This document shows positions 23,440 to 34,083 of a DNA stretch of 64,000 nucleotides, one piece after another. The stretch is from the NCBI GenBank assembly GCA_026545765.1, contig CM048839.1, positions 92,160,914 through 92,224,913 of the forward strand. The letters are read 5' to 3'. The position numbers and the translations under genes were made by a program. The stretch's first letter is position 1, and every line of letters starts with the position of its first letter. This stretch comes from Plantago major. Taxonomy: Eukaryota; Streptophyta; Magnoliopsida; Lamiales; Plantaginaceae. The notes below the pieces were generated by a model. The model saw only the letters and a program-made list of their open reading frames with translations. It made no database searches and had not been told where the DNA came from.

Positions 23440-24160
23440 TCAAAAGCGTTGTTTGGAAGAAAATCCTCGGATGTGTGGAGGATACACTAGAGGAACTACT
23501 TGACTCAAAAATGGAATCGAATTTCAGTTAGTTCGAAAAGAGTATGTCGAAACCTATTAACAACGTCACATACCTATACTTAAAGGCTCTCGGAGGGCCA
23601 TTCAAAAGATCTACACATTCCAGTTATATAGTCAATGGCCTTAGGTTCCTTTTGACAATGTAACACGGCCGTGGCGACAAACTGACTCAAGGTGTGTGTT
23701 AAGGGTCGCGATTATGGAACCTTTGCTTTGTTGATTTCCACGGGAAGCTAAAATGAATAGTGAGGATTGAATATCGGCTTGCCATTAAAAGAACCTTCTT
23801 GTTTGATGTTGAGTGGTATTGATCTAATCCGAGTCTGAGGAAGAGCGAAGCGGTATGAAATGGTTGATGTGAACCCGAAAAGAAGTGCGAACCAAGTATG
23901 AACCATTTATTTTGGCGACTCAAGCACGACAAGTGGTGTTCTTGAATATCAGCGGAAGCGAGAGAAGCGGAATGTTAGGCTACGATACCTATTGGTGCTT
24001 TCGCTCGAAAGTGGAGTACATTGAGAAAAGGCGATTTCGATTACAGACTCATACGACAAGAGGATGTCGATAAACAAGCGAGAAAATCCATAGAAGCGGA
24101 TGATGAGTTGTTTGATACCTTACGAGGACAATATGTAGACTTAGAAACCTGGCGATGACG
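23440..24160 (+). pseudogene. DUF4216-like C-terminal part of the CACTA transposase
   Basis: Plus-strand frames give LTQGVCVKGRDYGTFA (about 23680-23730), a LFDVEWYD-like segment near 23800 and EPFILATQARQVVFLNI at 23895-23950. These match the domain that usually follows DUF4218 in plant CACTA transposases (GVCVKG, WYD, EPFILASQAQQVFY). Position and order agree. It is broken by several frameshifts. Confidence 0.65.
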
Positions 24161-24299
24161 GTATATGTGTATTATAACTAGTTAGTAGTTGATAACACTT
24201 GAGTATTACATTACGCATGAAAAATGGTTACATGTGTTATTTATAATTTATTTTATTATAACTTCGTACTAACACATTTTATTGTATTTGTTACATGTT

Positions 24300-26160
24300 T
24301 TGCGGATGCCATGACGGAGACCACCCACTATCTTACATGACCATCTACATGATGGTCTTTGGGTCGAGGGCAGTCGAGAGGGGTGAGGGCTCTATTGGTC
24401 GAGCAACAGTCTCAATTCTGAGACCCCCCACCGACCAGTCATAGCGGCAGGGCTGCAGTCGGCCGGACCTGATGAGGAGGAGGATGATTGTCCTGCCTTG
24501 AGTGGGAAGCTCTGAATCAGCGTTCGTGGGACGGGTTGCTGTGATTTTTCCTCTTGCTCCACGAGTAAGTACTATACATTCTTCTTAAATATGTAAAACA
24601 TAACTTATGATAGTTGACAAATATAAATTGTTGTACTAAAGTAATAAATATTTGTTTCTTGTATCTTATACATTGACAAGGTTTATGGCCTCGGGAGGTC
24701 CACAACAAACTAGGTGACATCTTCCGGAGGAGAGAGCCACAGGCGGGTGGTGGTGTTGGTCTCACATCTCGTCGCATGGGGCCGGTGCTTTGATAATTGC
24801 GGGTAAGTTAAAATATGACATTCCTTTATTGTTATTATAACCGTTTTAATATAGGTGGTATGTTAGCCACTGTATGTGAGTGGTATGTTAGCCACTTTAT
24901 TTGGGTGATATGTTAGTCTGCTTGTGTTAGTAAAATTTAGGACAATGTGAGTGGTATGTTAGCCACTATATGTAGATAGTATGTTAGTCACTTTGTTTGG
25001 GTGATATATTAGTCACCATTGTGTTAGTAAAATTTAGGACAATGTGGTGGTATATTAGCCACTATATGTGAGTGGTATGTTAGCCACTTTGTTTGGGTGA
25101 TATGTTAGTCACCATATCTGTTATGTTGTTGTATCTTATTAAATTGATGTAACATGGTGACTATATATATATATATTAACTTTGGATGTTGTATGAAATT
25201 GGGAATGTAGAAGAGTACTTCATTCCTAGTAGATTGATCCCAGATCGCATGTTTATGATGGGATCTAAAGCATGTCTGGGATATGGTCCGTACTTGGAAA
25301 GCCATTTGGGATCGGAATGGCCAATGCCTCCACTGAGTTGATGCGAGGAGTGGGCCCTTTGGGATGCCCTCTTGGTCTCGGTGATGTGAGAATATTGCCT
25401 ACATCAACAAATGCAAAGGTGTCTCGATCGATCTGGCGGGAAGGGCCGTTCACCACCTTGGGAAGCGATCTACTCTCCGATTATTACCAATCAATAAGTA
25501 TATATATGTTTTTCAATCTAGCATTACATTATGTATTGTGTCTCTACTCTATTACTTGTGTGAGATGATAAATTGACTATATATATTTGTTCGGATGTCA
25601 CGGGGAGGTGAAATCCAGTATGACATCTGAAAGGCTGACATAAGGCGGGGTATGGGTGATTCAGGCCGAGTCTATTGCGATATGTTTATGTTGCTTAAAG
25701 TTCATATTTGTACACTATTACAAGTTATTTTTGAAAAACAATAGCGATCATGATACCCTCACATTTTACAATTTGAGGTGAGGTTGATGCTCGGTGGCGA
25801 GTGGAGGAAGAGGCGGGTGATGTGTTTATCAGTCATTTGAACAAGTTGACAACATCTTCTTAAGGTCAACAAAATGGACAACAAAGGGCGAATATGGACT
25901 CAAAGAGCCTCGGTTTGAGCTTGGCTGGTCAAGGTGCTCTCATCATCATCCAGATCTAGGCGTCCGATTTTCACCACGAGCCCGGTCTGATATAGTGTGC
26001 GATGAAAGTGAGAACATGTTGCCTAACTTTCGAGAGATGGGCGGCCGACGAGAGAACAAAGGAGGAGATGGGCGGCGAGAGAAGCGAAGGAGGAGAACGA
26101 GCACCTTGATTCTGAGATGGAGCTTTCATGTCGATTCGGACACCACCCGTCTGGTAGATA
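24300..26160 (+). pseudogene. Second CACTA ORF (TNPA / Transposase_24-like), decayed
   Basis: Downstream of the transposase are short exon-like pieces in G-rich DNA: 24480-24540, 24670-24780, 25190-25490, 25600-25690 and 25790-26160. The last encodes a Glu/Arg/Met-rich tail (about 26020-26110), like the coiled-coil end of plant En/Spm second proteins that bind subterminal repeats. The same stretch occurs in CACTA 2 at about 38420-39110, which supports its being part of the element. Exon boundaries and product cannot be fixed. Confidence 0.4.
24850..25115. repeat. Minisatellite within CACTA 1 (ggtatgttagccac)
   Basis: A ~24-base motif gtgagtggtatgttagccac and its variant gggtgatatgttagtcacc recur about ten times. 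They are arranged in a larger repeat of roughly 105 bases that includes gttagtaaaatttaggacaa at about 24928 and 25025. It lies in an intron-like part of the second ORF. Confidence 0.75.
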
Positions 26161-26319
26161 GTTATGTATATGTACTATTTATGTTCGGATATATTATATT
26201 TAGACTTGTTGGATAATCTAGACTTATTCGGATATTACATTTTTGATTTATCATTTATTTAAATATTTTCCGTAATTGATTTATTATCGAGCATTATATT
26301 GATTAAATAGGTGAAATCT

Positions 26320-26664
26320 GAAAAGCGAGTTAATATTAAAAAAATTATTTTGTGGCCAATTGGTAGCGAATTTGAGATTCCGTCACTAATTCCAATAATG
26401 ATATAGACGGATAGCATCTATCCAATGCGCCCCATCTACGACAGACGAATCTATCGAAGTCGCGATAATCGATTTTGAAAAATAAAAAAGGTCAAACAAG
26501 ATAATCCGTCATGAATTGGGCGTATTATCTATCCGTAACCACAACTCGATTAGGCGGCGACATTATTATCCGTCGCCGTCCGAAATCGCGGGGTAGGCGA
26601 CCGGTTGCTATTCTGGAGGGCGGATAGATCCAGCTACTGAACATATTCCCCATATTTATCACGG
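26320..26664 (+). repeat. CACTA 1 right subterminal repeats and degraded terminus
   Basis: Contains gacggatagcatctatcc, gataatccgtc, ttatccgtcgccgtcc and gggcggatagatcc. These are the same units as in the left end and in CACTA 2 (39290-39535). The final gattttgtagtg of CACTA 2 is not recognisable here. Confidence 0.6.
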
Positions 26665-27115
26665 ACATGAAATGCATGAATCCATCATTAAATGACATTC
26701 TAATAAAAATGGATTTGAAGATCAAGTGTAGTAATGTCTAGTTTTCACAAAATCGAATGTCTAATAAACACCATAGTTGAGAACATAACTATGGTAAGCA
26801 CTTTTGGGTTCTATCTGGACTTATTTCATACAACCACCCACTTTGTGAGTTGCCAAATTGAAACTTAAAATTGAAGCTAGCTTTGGTTACTGAGACATGA
26901 ATTGCATGAGTCCAACATTAAATGATACTCTAATCAAAATGGATTTGAAGATCAAGTGTAGTAATGTCTAGTTTTCACAACTAACATCATTAAAACACGA
27001 ATAGACAATGCTTTCATTGGTCTGCGGTCGTCCTAGAGCACATCAATTGTAAGAATAAAAAATGGATATTCAAATCAAGTCTAGTAATGTCTATTTTTCA
27101 CCCAAATGGGAAAGG
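26665..27115. repeat. ~230-bp tandem repeat, right of the CACTA insertion
   Basis: Continues the repeat of 18563-18969. A partial unit precedes 26708; full starts lie at 26708 and 26938 (aatggatttgaagatcaagt), with a shortened unit near 27063. Together with the left side at least four units existed before CACTA 1 landed. Confidence 0.75.
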
Positions 27116-27297
27116 ACTCAACTTAGCATGGCATTTTTACATAAGTACACTACATATTTTGGTCTTACATGGTCGATTAATCCAGCTACATACCTCTGAA
27201 GATGAGTTGGTTGTTGTGGAATTGAACACAAGTGTTGAAGATTGTAGTAATGCCAAGTGTTGAGTTGGGGTTCGACCAAGTCACCCTCTAACCCCTA

Positions 27298-27307
27298 CTA
27301 TATAAGA
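27298..27307 (+). promoter_or_regulatory. TATA box of the plus-strand Myb/SANT-like ORF
   Basis: ctatataaga lies 66 bases before the ATG at 27374. The leader between them is A/C-rich (caaaacacgaaagcacag), typical of plant 5' leaders. Confidence 0.45.
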
Positions 27308-27373
27308 TGGCGCATCTTGCTTTTGAATCCACATCAAAACACGAAAGCACAGAATATCGAAAACACATTTGCA

Positions 27374-28250
27374 ATGTCTCCTACCTCGAATACTTTGAGG
27401 GCAACCCACCCGCAAGGCGCAAGACGCGATGTTCTCTGACAATAACTTTGCTAAGGAACATGTCGAGCGATTGGTGATTGGAATTGAAGATTGCTCTTGA
27501 ACCATACCATAGGATTATCCCATAGAAACCAGGTTTGCGAATGACCTCATGATCACGGAGTTGAGGGAGAAGTTTAGCGTCTCTTACAATTTCTTGAGGT
27601 TGGAAGATGGTGCTCAAGCTTTGAATCACGCCCTTGGTTTTCTGAAAATATTGAAAACAAAGGGAATGCATTACGATTTGGTGATGAGCAGGTTCTCTGT
27701 TGATGATGGGTGTGGGAGAAACTAATGAAGGTTAGTGTTACTTTATAGTTGTTAATTAATTTTGTGTATCTCATGTCAATTAATTGTAACTCGTATGGTC
27801 TTATGATAGGAGGATGGCGGTGCCTATGGTACTTGAACATTGGTGATCCGTTGTGGAATGATCTTGGATGTGTCTTTGAAGGTCAAACTTTGGGATGCTT
27901 GTGACACTTATGAGTTTAAGCGGAAGCCGATGAGAACTCCGACTTCGGTTAAGGATGTGGCGTCTATAAACTTGAGAATGTACTAACCGCTTCACGAATC
28001 GACCATTGCTTCCTTCACTGCGTGCTCCATACCATTGCAATTTGTTTGAATCTCCGATGTAAAAGATGTGCTTGGATCTCCGGCAAGTTGGAATGGTGTT
28101 GATCTCCATTAGTGCGACAACCCTTGAGGTTTGAATCTCCGGGTAAGTCAGAGTTTTTGTATCGATAAGCGGGAGGAATGGAAAGCCATAAAGATTGCGA
28201 GTCTTGGAGAAGTCCGCCACTAAGAAGAAGCTCATGTTGGATTTCACACT
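27374..28250 (+). pseudogene. Myb/SANT-like ORF of the Harbinger element (plus strand)
   Basis: The reading begins MSPTSNTLRATHPQGARRDV at 27374. After frame changes it gives ERLVIGIED (about 27448-27480), NDLMITELREKFSVSYNFLR (27540-27600), LKILKTKGMHYDLV (27640-27680) and FSVDDG (27693-27712). This pattern (a helix pair, then KTKG-x-x-YD-x-x-x-x-x-x-x-DD-x-W) is that of plant Myb/SANT-like DNA-binding domains. A 79-base intron with gt...ag ends (27731-27809) fits, and coding-like sequence resumes after it. In Harbinger elements such proteins bind DNA and help bring in the transposase. The C-terminal half (27950-28250) is unclear. Confidence 0.45.
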
Positions 28251-28779
28251 TTCACTAGGTGAATCCAGAGCAACAAACCTTGAAACATAGGTTCTCCTAC
28301 AAGTTTGAGAAAATCTTAAAAGTTCATCACGAAGGAAAAATGAACAAGTTGATGTGTGGTTGCATAGAGTAAATCTCCACCATTAGGATGTTTTGAGCCA
28401 CATTGCTCTCATTTTCCATGTGAGAAGCAATTAATTCGTAGTTTCGGCATTGTAGTGTAGCTTCTTTAGTAACTTGTTTATACGCTGTCATTTAGAGTCT
28501 TTTTGTCATATGAAACCACGTCGAGTCTATTGTGGTTTGGTCATATAGTATCTTGTCATTTTGTTACTTTATCAATGAAAAGGTGGAAGATTTCTATGCA
28601 TCATTTTCAATAGTCAAGTTTTTCATGCATGTGAAGCGGTGTTGATTTTCATAGGTGAACCTTACTAATATAAGCAAGATAGCAAATGACTTGAAGAAGG
28701 CGTACTCAAACTCCGAAATGTATAGTCAAATTCCCAATCAAGTACAAACAAAAAAAGCGGTATTTGAGGAACTAATTGT
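28251..28779. other. Non-coding region between convergent Harbinger ORFs
   Basis: AT-rich, with no coding signal. It probably holds the 3' ends of the plus-strand and minus-strand Myb/SANT-like genes; an aatgaaa polyadenylation-like motif lies at about 28574. Confidence 0.35.
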
Positions 28780-30038
28780 GAGGAAATGGGTGGTAATTTC
28801 GATTTCTTAGTAGTAGACAAAACAGGACATCATCCTCTCAAATCCAAACTAACTAGCGTAAGGATCATACACATCTCTCATATCATGCCTTTCATTCATA
28901 AGCTCTTCATTGATGAAGGTGAACTTATCTTTCTCACTCATGATCCAAGAAGAACTCTAAGTTTGGAAGGTTGTGGAGTAGTGTCTTGCAATATCAATCT
29001 TCATTGATGAGGGCATTTTCTGGAACTTGTCGAGTTCATCATTGACAATATAGCATAGTCGATGATGTGGATTTCTTTGATCTACTCTCTTTGTCACTTC
29101 CATACCGATTTACTAACTCGATGTGACCTCCTTTGTAAAGTTAACAAAACCATCCATCATCATTTGCAAAACTTTTCATCCATTGTCTGCAACATTCATC
29201 CTAGCTCTCTTCTTCTTAGGATACATTACCTTCCACGAGATATCGGAATGTAACTACGGACTTTAGTTTGAGTGGTATTACATTCGTCGCCCTCCATACA
29301 CTCCACCGCATTTGGAGCGATGTCGAGTTGGTGGAATGGAACCTTGGTCACTGCAGGTTGTAAAGATGCTTGTGTACCATCAGAAGCAATGTTATAGCCT
29401 TCATCTAGATCGTCATCGATTTGAGGAATCCTTTCATGTGGCATCAGTTATTCTTGTCTCCATAAGTCTTAGCCCTCTTACCAATTGCAATGTCCTCAAA
29501 ATATCTCACACCAATCTTCAAAAGTAATCCCTTCTTGTCTCTCAAATTTAATGGCTTATGATCCCACTCATTTGAAGATCAAGAAACACATGACAATTTA
29601 ATCTACATACAAAGTGTAATCTACAAAAAATAAACTACCAAATCATAATATAATCTATATGCATCACCTCGATGCGACTTTCCATACATGATCCTCACAG
29701 TTGAACTTCTTCTCAATATCACACCATCCTATTCCACTTTTCATCTTTAGTGCAAGTCTGATGTGAAAGCCTTCCAGTTTCGAATTCTATTATTGATGTG
29801 GGGCTTCACTCTTAGATCAGTTCCTGGGAAACAACTTTGAAGGTAACATTGAATATACATCAAGCCACCAGGTTTGAAACCTTGTTTCGACTTCAATCCA
29901 GCCAGCTTTGCCCTCTTCATACCTTAAGCGGCTGAATTCTTCTTTCTTACTCAAATCATAGTTCTTCTTACATTGTTCTTCCCATCTCCACTTACATAAG
30001 GTGATCATTACCATATCACCACTTTCATGGTAGGACAT
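28780..30038 (-). pseudogene. Myb/SANT-like partner protein of the Harbinger element
   Basis: On the minus strand, frames from 30038 down give a region about 29905-29800 reading GFKPGGLMYIQCYLQ and DLRVKPHINNRIRNWK. These match the DNGFKPG...LP...L+AKPHI-SRIK-L+ signature of plant Myb/SANT-like domains. Frame-shifted pieces follow: SG-GW-D-EK (about 29715), then WCEIFEDIAIGKRAKTYGD near 29510-29460, like the usual F-x-x-L-x-x-I-x-G-K-x-R-A-T-G end. The C-terminal part (29230-28790) is Lys- and Asp/Glu-rich and ends at about 28780-28790. Such ORFs travel with PIF/Harbinger transposases and are needed for transposition. The copy is broken. Confidence 0.6.
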
Positions 30039-30439
30039 ACATCATATCCAAAAGAGTCATTAATAAGCAAGTTTATATATACAAACACAATATCACATCA
30101 ATGACTGAAATCAACTTTTCAAATAATCAAACATTAACATTTAATCGAATAAAGACATCGACTTCAAATCAACTTTGTCAACTCAAAATCAAAATAAACC
30201 CATAGAAAAAGTACACAACATCCATAACAAAACACCAATATGAAAATGTGCCAAGGTCATTCAGTTTCCAAGGAAGACTAATCATTAAATAGACAACTAG
30301 TAAACAAACTATCAAGATGTGGTGTGTCTAGTTGTTGCGTTAAATACACCACTCTCTTTCTCCAACCAAAGTACATATGACTTTGCAAGAACACGTCCAT
30401 ATTGCTTCCATTCAGGAATCGAACAAGCATCAATTGGTG

Positions 30440-30462
30440 CATCATCTACATCATCATCGTCG

Positions 30463-30494
<32 letters not shown>

Positions 30495-30500
30495 TTCATC
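30440..30500. repeat. (CAT)n microsatellite encoding poly-Asp
   Basis: About 19 nearly perfect cat/cgt triplets. On the minus strand they read gat codons and give an acidic Asp run in the C-terminal tail of the Harbinger transposase. Confidence 0.8.
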
Positions 30501-31136
30501 TACAGCCCCCCATTCAATTGACTTCCGTGGTTTTTACGGTTAATTCCTCTTCTTCTAGCAAATCAACATCATCTACCTCTCTTAGGAAGTTGTGTATGAG
30601 ACAACAAGCTAAATTATATCATTCTGGGTCTTGATGTGGTTGACCTTAGTATATAGCAACTTCTTCAAAAGTCGAAAGATCTTTCAATTACATTTCTAAG
30701 CGGATGCATGTTTAAGGTTGAAATACTCCTTGAAGTTTTGGGCATAGATTGGACTCACCCACTCTTTCAAGTGATAGCGTGTCTTAGGAATGGAGGCAAG
30801 AAGCGGTGAATTCTTATATGTAGCATCCATGGATAAGTAGTTCCTTAGACATAAAGAATGCATTATTGTAAGTTTATAACATTTTGAAACCATGTAACAA
30901 GTAATAGATGGTAGTTTTTTCTACCGACGAGCTGTGAATCCATTCTTTAGAGCATCCCTCAACACACGGCCATCATTTGCAGAACCTTCTTGATTAGTAC
31001 ATAGATGAACTTCATGTCCTTGTTACAAACAGCAAGGACATTATGAGAATCGTATCCTTCACATTACATTTTATGTCAAATCGACTTTCAGAGTTTGAAC
31101 ACTAATGTAAGTACCATCCGATGCCCCAAGACATCC

Positions 31137-31214
31137 CTACAAAAAAGCAAGCAGGTTAGTAGTCAAGGACATGGGTACATCATTCATTAAAACACAACAT
31201 TACATATCAATTAC
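31137..31214 (-). other. Intron in the Harbinger transposase
   Basis: On the minus strand it begins gtaattgatatg and ends cttgcttttttgtag, directly before the codons for GCLGASDGT. Coding sequence for WCHFK lies directly upstream. An intron just before the G-A-x-D-G-T motif is usual for plant PIF transposases. Confidence 0.6.
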
Positions 31215-31720
31215 CTTGAAGTGGCACCATGGCTCTTCTTCCCAAGTTCGAGGTATGAGTACGTAGCCATAAGTAATACATCATGTAGTTTCAATCTGAT
31301 TGAAGCACCTCTTTGAAATGGGGTACTCATGTGTCGGAAGCGTTCAAAGTCATACCAAACAATCCTTTGTTTGGTATGATAACAAATACTCTAAAAATAT
31401 GGTGACTTTCTCCTCGAACTAACATATAGGCCGTTTTAAGCACTCCACGATCTTTAAACAAAGCCAAAAATGCTTGAATGGTTCCATTCTCATTCTAAGG
31501 TTATTCTTGAGTTGGTATCATAAAGTAAGGTAAGTCTACTCATCTTAGCCTCAGCCTTTTCATCTTTGGTATCAAGCGATATGAGCTGGCAATGTCACGT
31601 TTACGTTTAATATTACAATTGCTTAACATGCTATATGTAGTACAGTCATAACAAGCATCATGCCATAGACATCACCGTTATTAGCTTTATGAGTTGTTGT
31701 CTTTGTGCATTGGACAACAT

Positions 31721-32609
31721 ATCTAAAAAATACACAATTATCACTTTACCAAAACTAGAAGAAGGCATCTACATTTCATAACATACAAAACATAGACATT
31801 ATATTCGGTTATGCAACATTAAAAAAGAACACAACATAGGCATAGTATATTCTCGAGAAAATAGCAACTTGAGCATGCAACCATTGATCTGATTCGATTC
31901 CAAGATTAAAAGCTATTAATGGACCGGAACGGTTTGATGAAATACACAAATTTCTTCAATACAATTTACAAAACTAGATGAATTGAAACCGGTCTAAAGG
32001 TCGACTAGCATTTACTATAGTAGAGGTTTAGCATTGAATACACTTCAATAAATAGCAAGCAAGTTCAGCTCAACAATAAATGTAGTACTAAAAGACAACA
32101 ATAAATCCATCTTATCGAGTAAAGAAAACAATATGTGAAGTGGGTGGTTTACCTTCAGCCAGAGCTCTCAAGCTATTAGTCCAGTTGGATGGACCTCGAC
32201 TTCAAACAACCAACACTTCCTGCGCTCGAATTAGGCACATGCTTTGAAATTGAGGTGAAGATGATTAGATTCAGCAAGTTTGAGGAAAAAAAATCAACTT
32301 GGGTATTTTAAATGACCTAGGCGTAGATTCAGAAGTAATGGTGGCTGTCTTTGATTTTGGGTTTATATATGTGTGCCCTAGGGCTGTAAATGGGGGTGGG
32401 GGGGGGGTATAATGGTCTATCCATTAAAGTTGAGAAATGCATTTTGACTCACACATCTCAAACACACCACCCAGCTCATGTATTTCAAAACGCAGCTAGA
32501 GGTGTGTTTCGAGCAAATGTCTGTGATCTTTTCCAAGCGCATTTGGGCGAAACACACCTTACCAAACACTGATTGACATGTGGTCAACCATTAAATAACT
32601 TACCACTCA
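31721..32609. other. Harbinger 5' region, no coding signal
   Basis: AT-rich DNA between the transposase start and the right terminus. A gt-rich G run (32392-32407) lies near the end. The subterminal DNA 32430-32570 has gaaatgcattttgactc and tatttcaaaacgcagc motifs resembling those of the left subterminal region. Confidence 0.4.
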
Positions 32610-32628
32610 TCAAACCAAGCTGCCCTAA
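32610..32628 (-). repeat. Right terminal inverted repeat and TAA target duplication (Harbinger)
   Basis: tcaaaccaagctgccc followed by TAA. It is the inverted partner of 17981-17996 with mismatches at three consecutive positions only. Confidence 0.6.
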
Positions 32629-32829
32629 GATCATTACCTCATGGTAGGGTTATGCAATAAATGCTCCCAAATGTCAATGCACAAATCAAAGTAGTACTCG
32701 GGTTGGCTTGGTGAGTAAAATAGGTAAAAGATAATATAGAGTGTTTAGCTAAGCATCATTAAAAAAAGATGAGCAAAGATTTGAACAAAGGGTATTCGAG
32801 GACTTATCCTTTGGGACATGAGTTCCTTC

Positions 32830-33270
32830 CTTCAACCGTCTTCTCTCAATGACAAATCTTGACTTGTCCATCATCATCATAAGTACTTCATCGGTTGCTT
32901 CACATAGACTACTTGCTCCTTTATTTTTTCTCTTTTTTGGTTTCTTTGACATATTATTTTTTGCGATCGTTTTACCGACTGTAGCTTTGGTTGGCCATAA
33001 TTGGGCTCTCTTCGTCTCTACATTTTTTGGTAATTATGCATTATGCCCGCACTTTTGTGCATTGGTTTAGTATACATGACATCAACCCTCATGGACATGT
33101 AGCTTTTAGGGCCGATATGTAGGTAATGTCGTAACATACCCAACAGCGGTGATCCACAAGGACCACAGATCCACTCAAGAGACTTTTGTACATTTGCATT
33201 TTTCGGTACTTTTTACATTTTACGGAGCAAGAGCTAGTGATTTTTGCAATACAAAAGTAGGGCGACAAGG
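32830..33270 (-). pseudogene. Mutator-like transposase C-terminus (SWIM zinc finger) remnant
   Basis: Minus-strand frames give CKC (about 33195) followed by LSG-type and PCGSPLLGMLRHYLHIGPKS (33170-33110), then YMSMRVDVMYTKPM. This parallels the SWIM finger and its tail in plant MULE/FAR1 transposases (CxC...WxLSGIPCxHAL...Y...YVxxxY...Y...I.PM). A KCGHNA piece near 33055-33035 recalls the final zinc knuckle (GHN-x-x-x-C). The open frame 32952-32749 starting MSKKPKKRKNKG follows as a basic tail. No catalytic core is present in the window, so this is an isolated fragment. Confidence 0.4.
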
Positions 33271-34083
33271 TTACCTTCAGATGATGTCCATCTTCCACTT
33301 CTCCCCCAAACTAATTTCTCGAACCAGGGTTAGCGTTTTCTTCTCTACTTTCCCCCAAACCAATTCTCGATCATGATCAAAACAAGATTCTCCTCCATTT
33401 CTTGTAACTCGTTGCTTCATTTCTTCGTTCAAGCTCGGTCTTGGGTTGCTGACAGCGCTGAAGTAAAGCATGTATAGGATATATATGGTGGAGTTTCATA
33501 AGGGCTCAACTCGAGAGGTCGGTGAAAGGTATGAAAAAAGATTGAGAAGGTAAGTACTACAAATCACATTCATACTGATAAATAAGGACTTCGAGGGTAG
33601 CGATGTTCACAATTTACGGACTTAATCGAGTAACAAGTAAACTTCGATCATCAAAGTAGCATGGGTTGGGTTTGGTGGGAGCATATATTCAATAGCGGTG
33701 ACATGAAAACAAATCCATGACCCCTCATCTTAGTCATAATTTATACTTAGTAATATTCTCCAGATCTTCCTTCTTTTCGAAAAGGCAAGTAACCACAGAC
33801 GTAAGATAAAGTAAATCTAGTTCTTAGACATAATTAACTATAGCAACTATGTGCGAGATATTTAAAAGCTACTAGACCCGAGCAAGTTAGCAGGACAATA
33901 GTCAAATCAATTCTTCCCCCAAACCTAGGAGAGAGCAGATAGGAAGCTAGGAAAGTAAAGAATAAAAAGGAAAGATACTCCCATCTCGGTACTGTGCTTC
34001 CATGCTTGTTTAATTAAGTCCCCCTCCGCCTATCATCCTGGTCTCCCAGTTGGTCATTACTCTAGCTCCACAAAGTTTATGCA
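33271..34083. other. Unassigned, repeat-like DNA
   Basis: No coding signal. The motif t-cccccaaac occurs at about 33302, 33351 and 33914. 33300-33375 is an imperfect direct duplication (cccccaaac-aattctcga). Confidence 0.3.

Larger units (their letters stand above)
18970..26664 (+). mobile_element. CACTA (En/Spm) element 1
   Basis: The left end reads gactacaagaaattagg (18970 on), one base from the CACTA terminus. Subterminal DNA holds inverted g-acggataa/ttatccgtc units (19079-19097, 19146-19164) and again on the right (about 26400-26640). Inside are a TNPD-type transposase (20840-24160), a duplicated N-terminal piece (20180-20620) and a second ORF (24300-26160). The right terminus is degraded; I place it at 26640-26664 by comparison with element 2, where gattttgtagtg is intact. 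The flanking ~235-bp repeat continues on both sides. Confidence 0.8.
30319..31720 (-). pseudogene. PIF/Harbinger DDE transposase (DDE_Tnp_4), broken
   Basis: Minus strand. The N-terminal part (about 31495-31370) reads LRMRMEPFKHF and EKVTIFLEYLLSYQ, the helix-turn-helix region of PIF transposases. A gt...ag intron (31214-31137, 78 bases, T-rich before its ag) precedes GCLGASDGTYISV (31136-31098), which holds the first catalytic Asp. GSANDGRVLRDA (about 30985-30950) carries the second. TRYHLKEWV (about 30785-30755) and NFKEYFNLKHASA (30735-30697) follow, then an NVIERSF-like segment at about 30693-30670, containing the third acidic region. The C-terminus has a poly-Asp run and PEWKQY-like end, stopping near 30319. 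Several frameshifts disable it. Confidence 0.8.
17981..32625 (-). mobile_element. PIF/Harbinger DNA transposon with a nested CACTA element
   Basis: The left end reads gggcgatttggtttga (17981-17996). The right end, reverse-complemented, reads gggcagcttggtttga (32625-32610): 13 of 16 bases agree. Both ends are flanked by TAA (17978-17980 and 32626-32628), the usual 3-bp PIF/Harbinger target duplication. Inside are a DDE transposase (30319-31720, minus), a Myb/SANT-like protein (28780-30038, minus) and a second Myb/SANT-like ORF (27374-27960, plus). Total length is 14.6 kb, about 7 kb without the nested CACTA. The presence of transposase and Myb partner between the termini makes the pairing convincing, though the short termini alone would not. 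Confidence 0.7.

Noticed and set aside
27257-27290. tRNA-like ggggttcgacc motif
   Set aside because: No cloverleaf, A box or acceptor stem could be built around it.
27801-28247. 148-residue minus-strand ORF, the longest in the window
   Set aside because: It overlaps the plus-strand Myb/SANT-like exon and matches no family I know. Composition is that of a reverse shadow.
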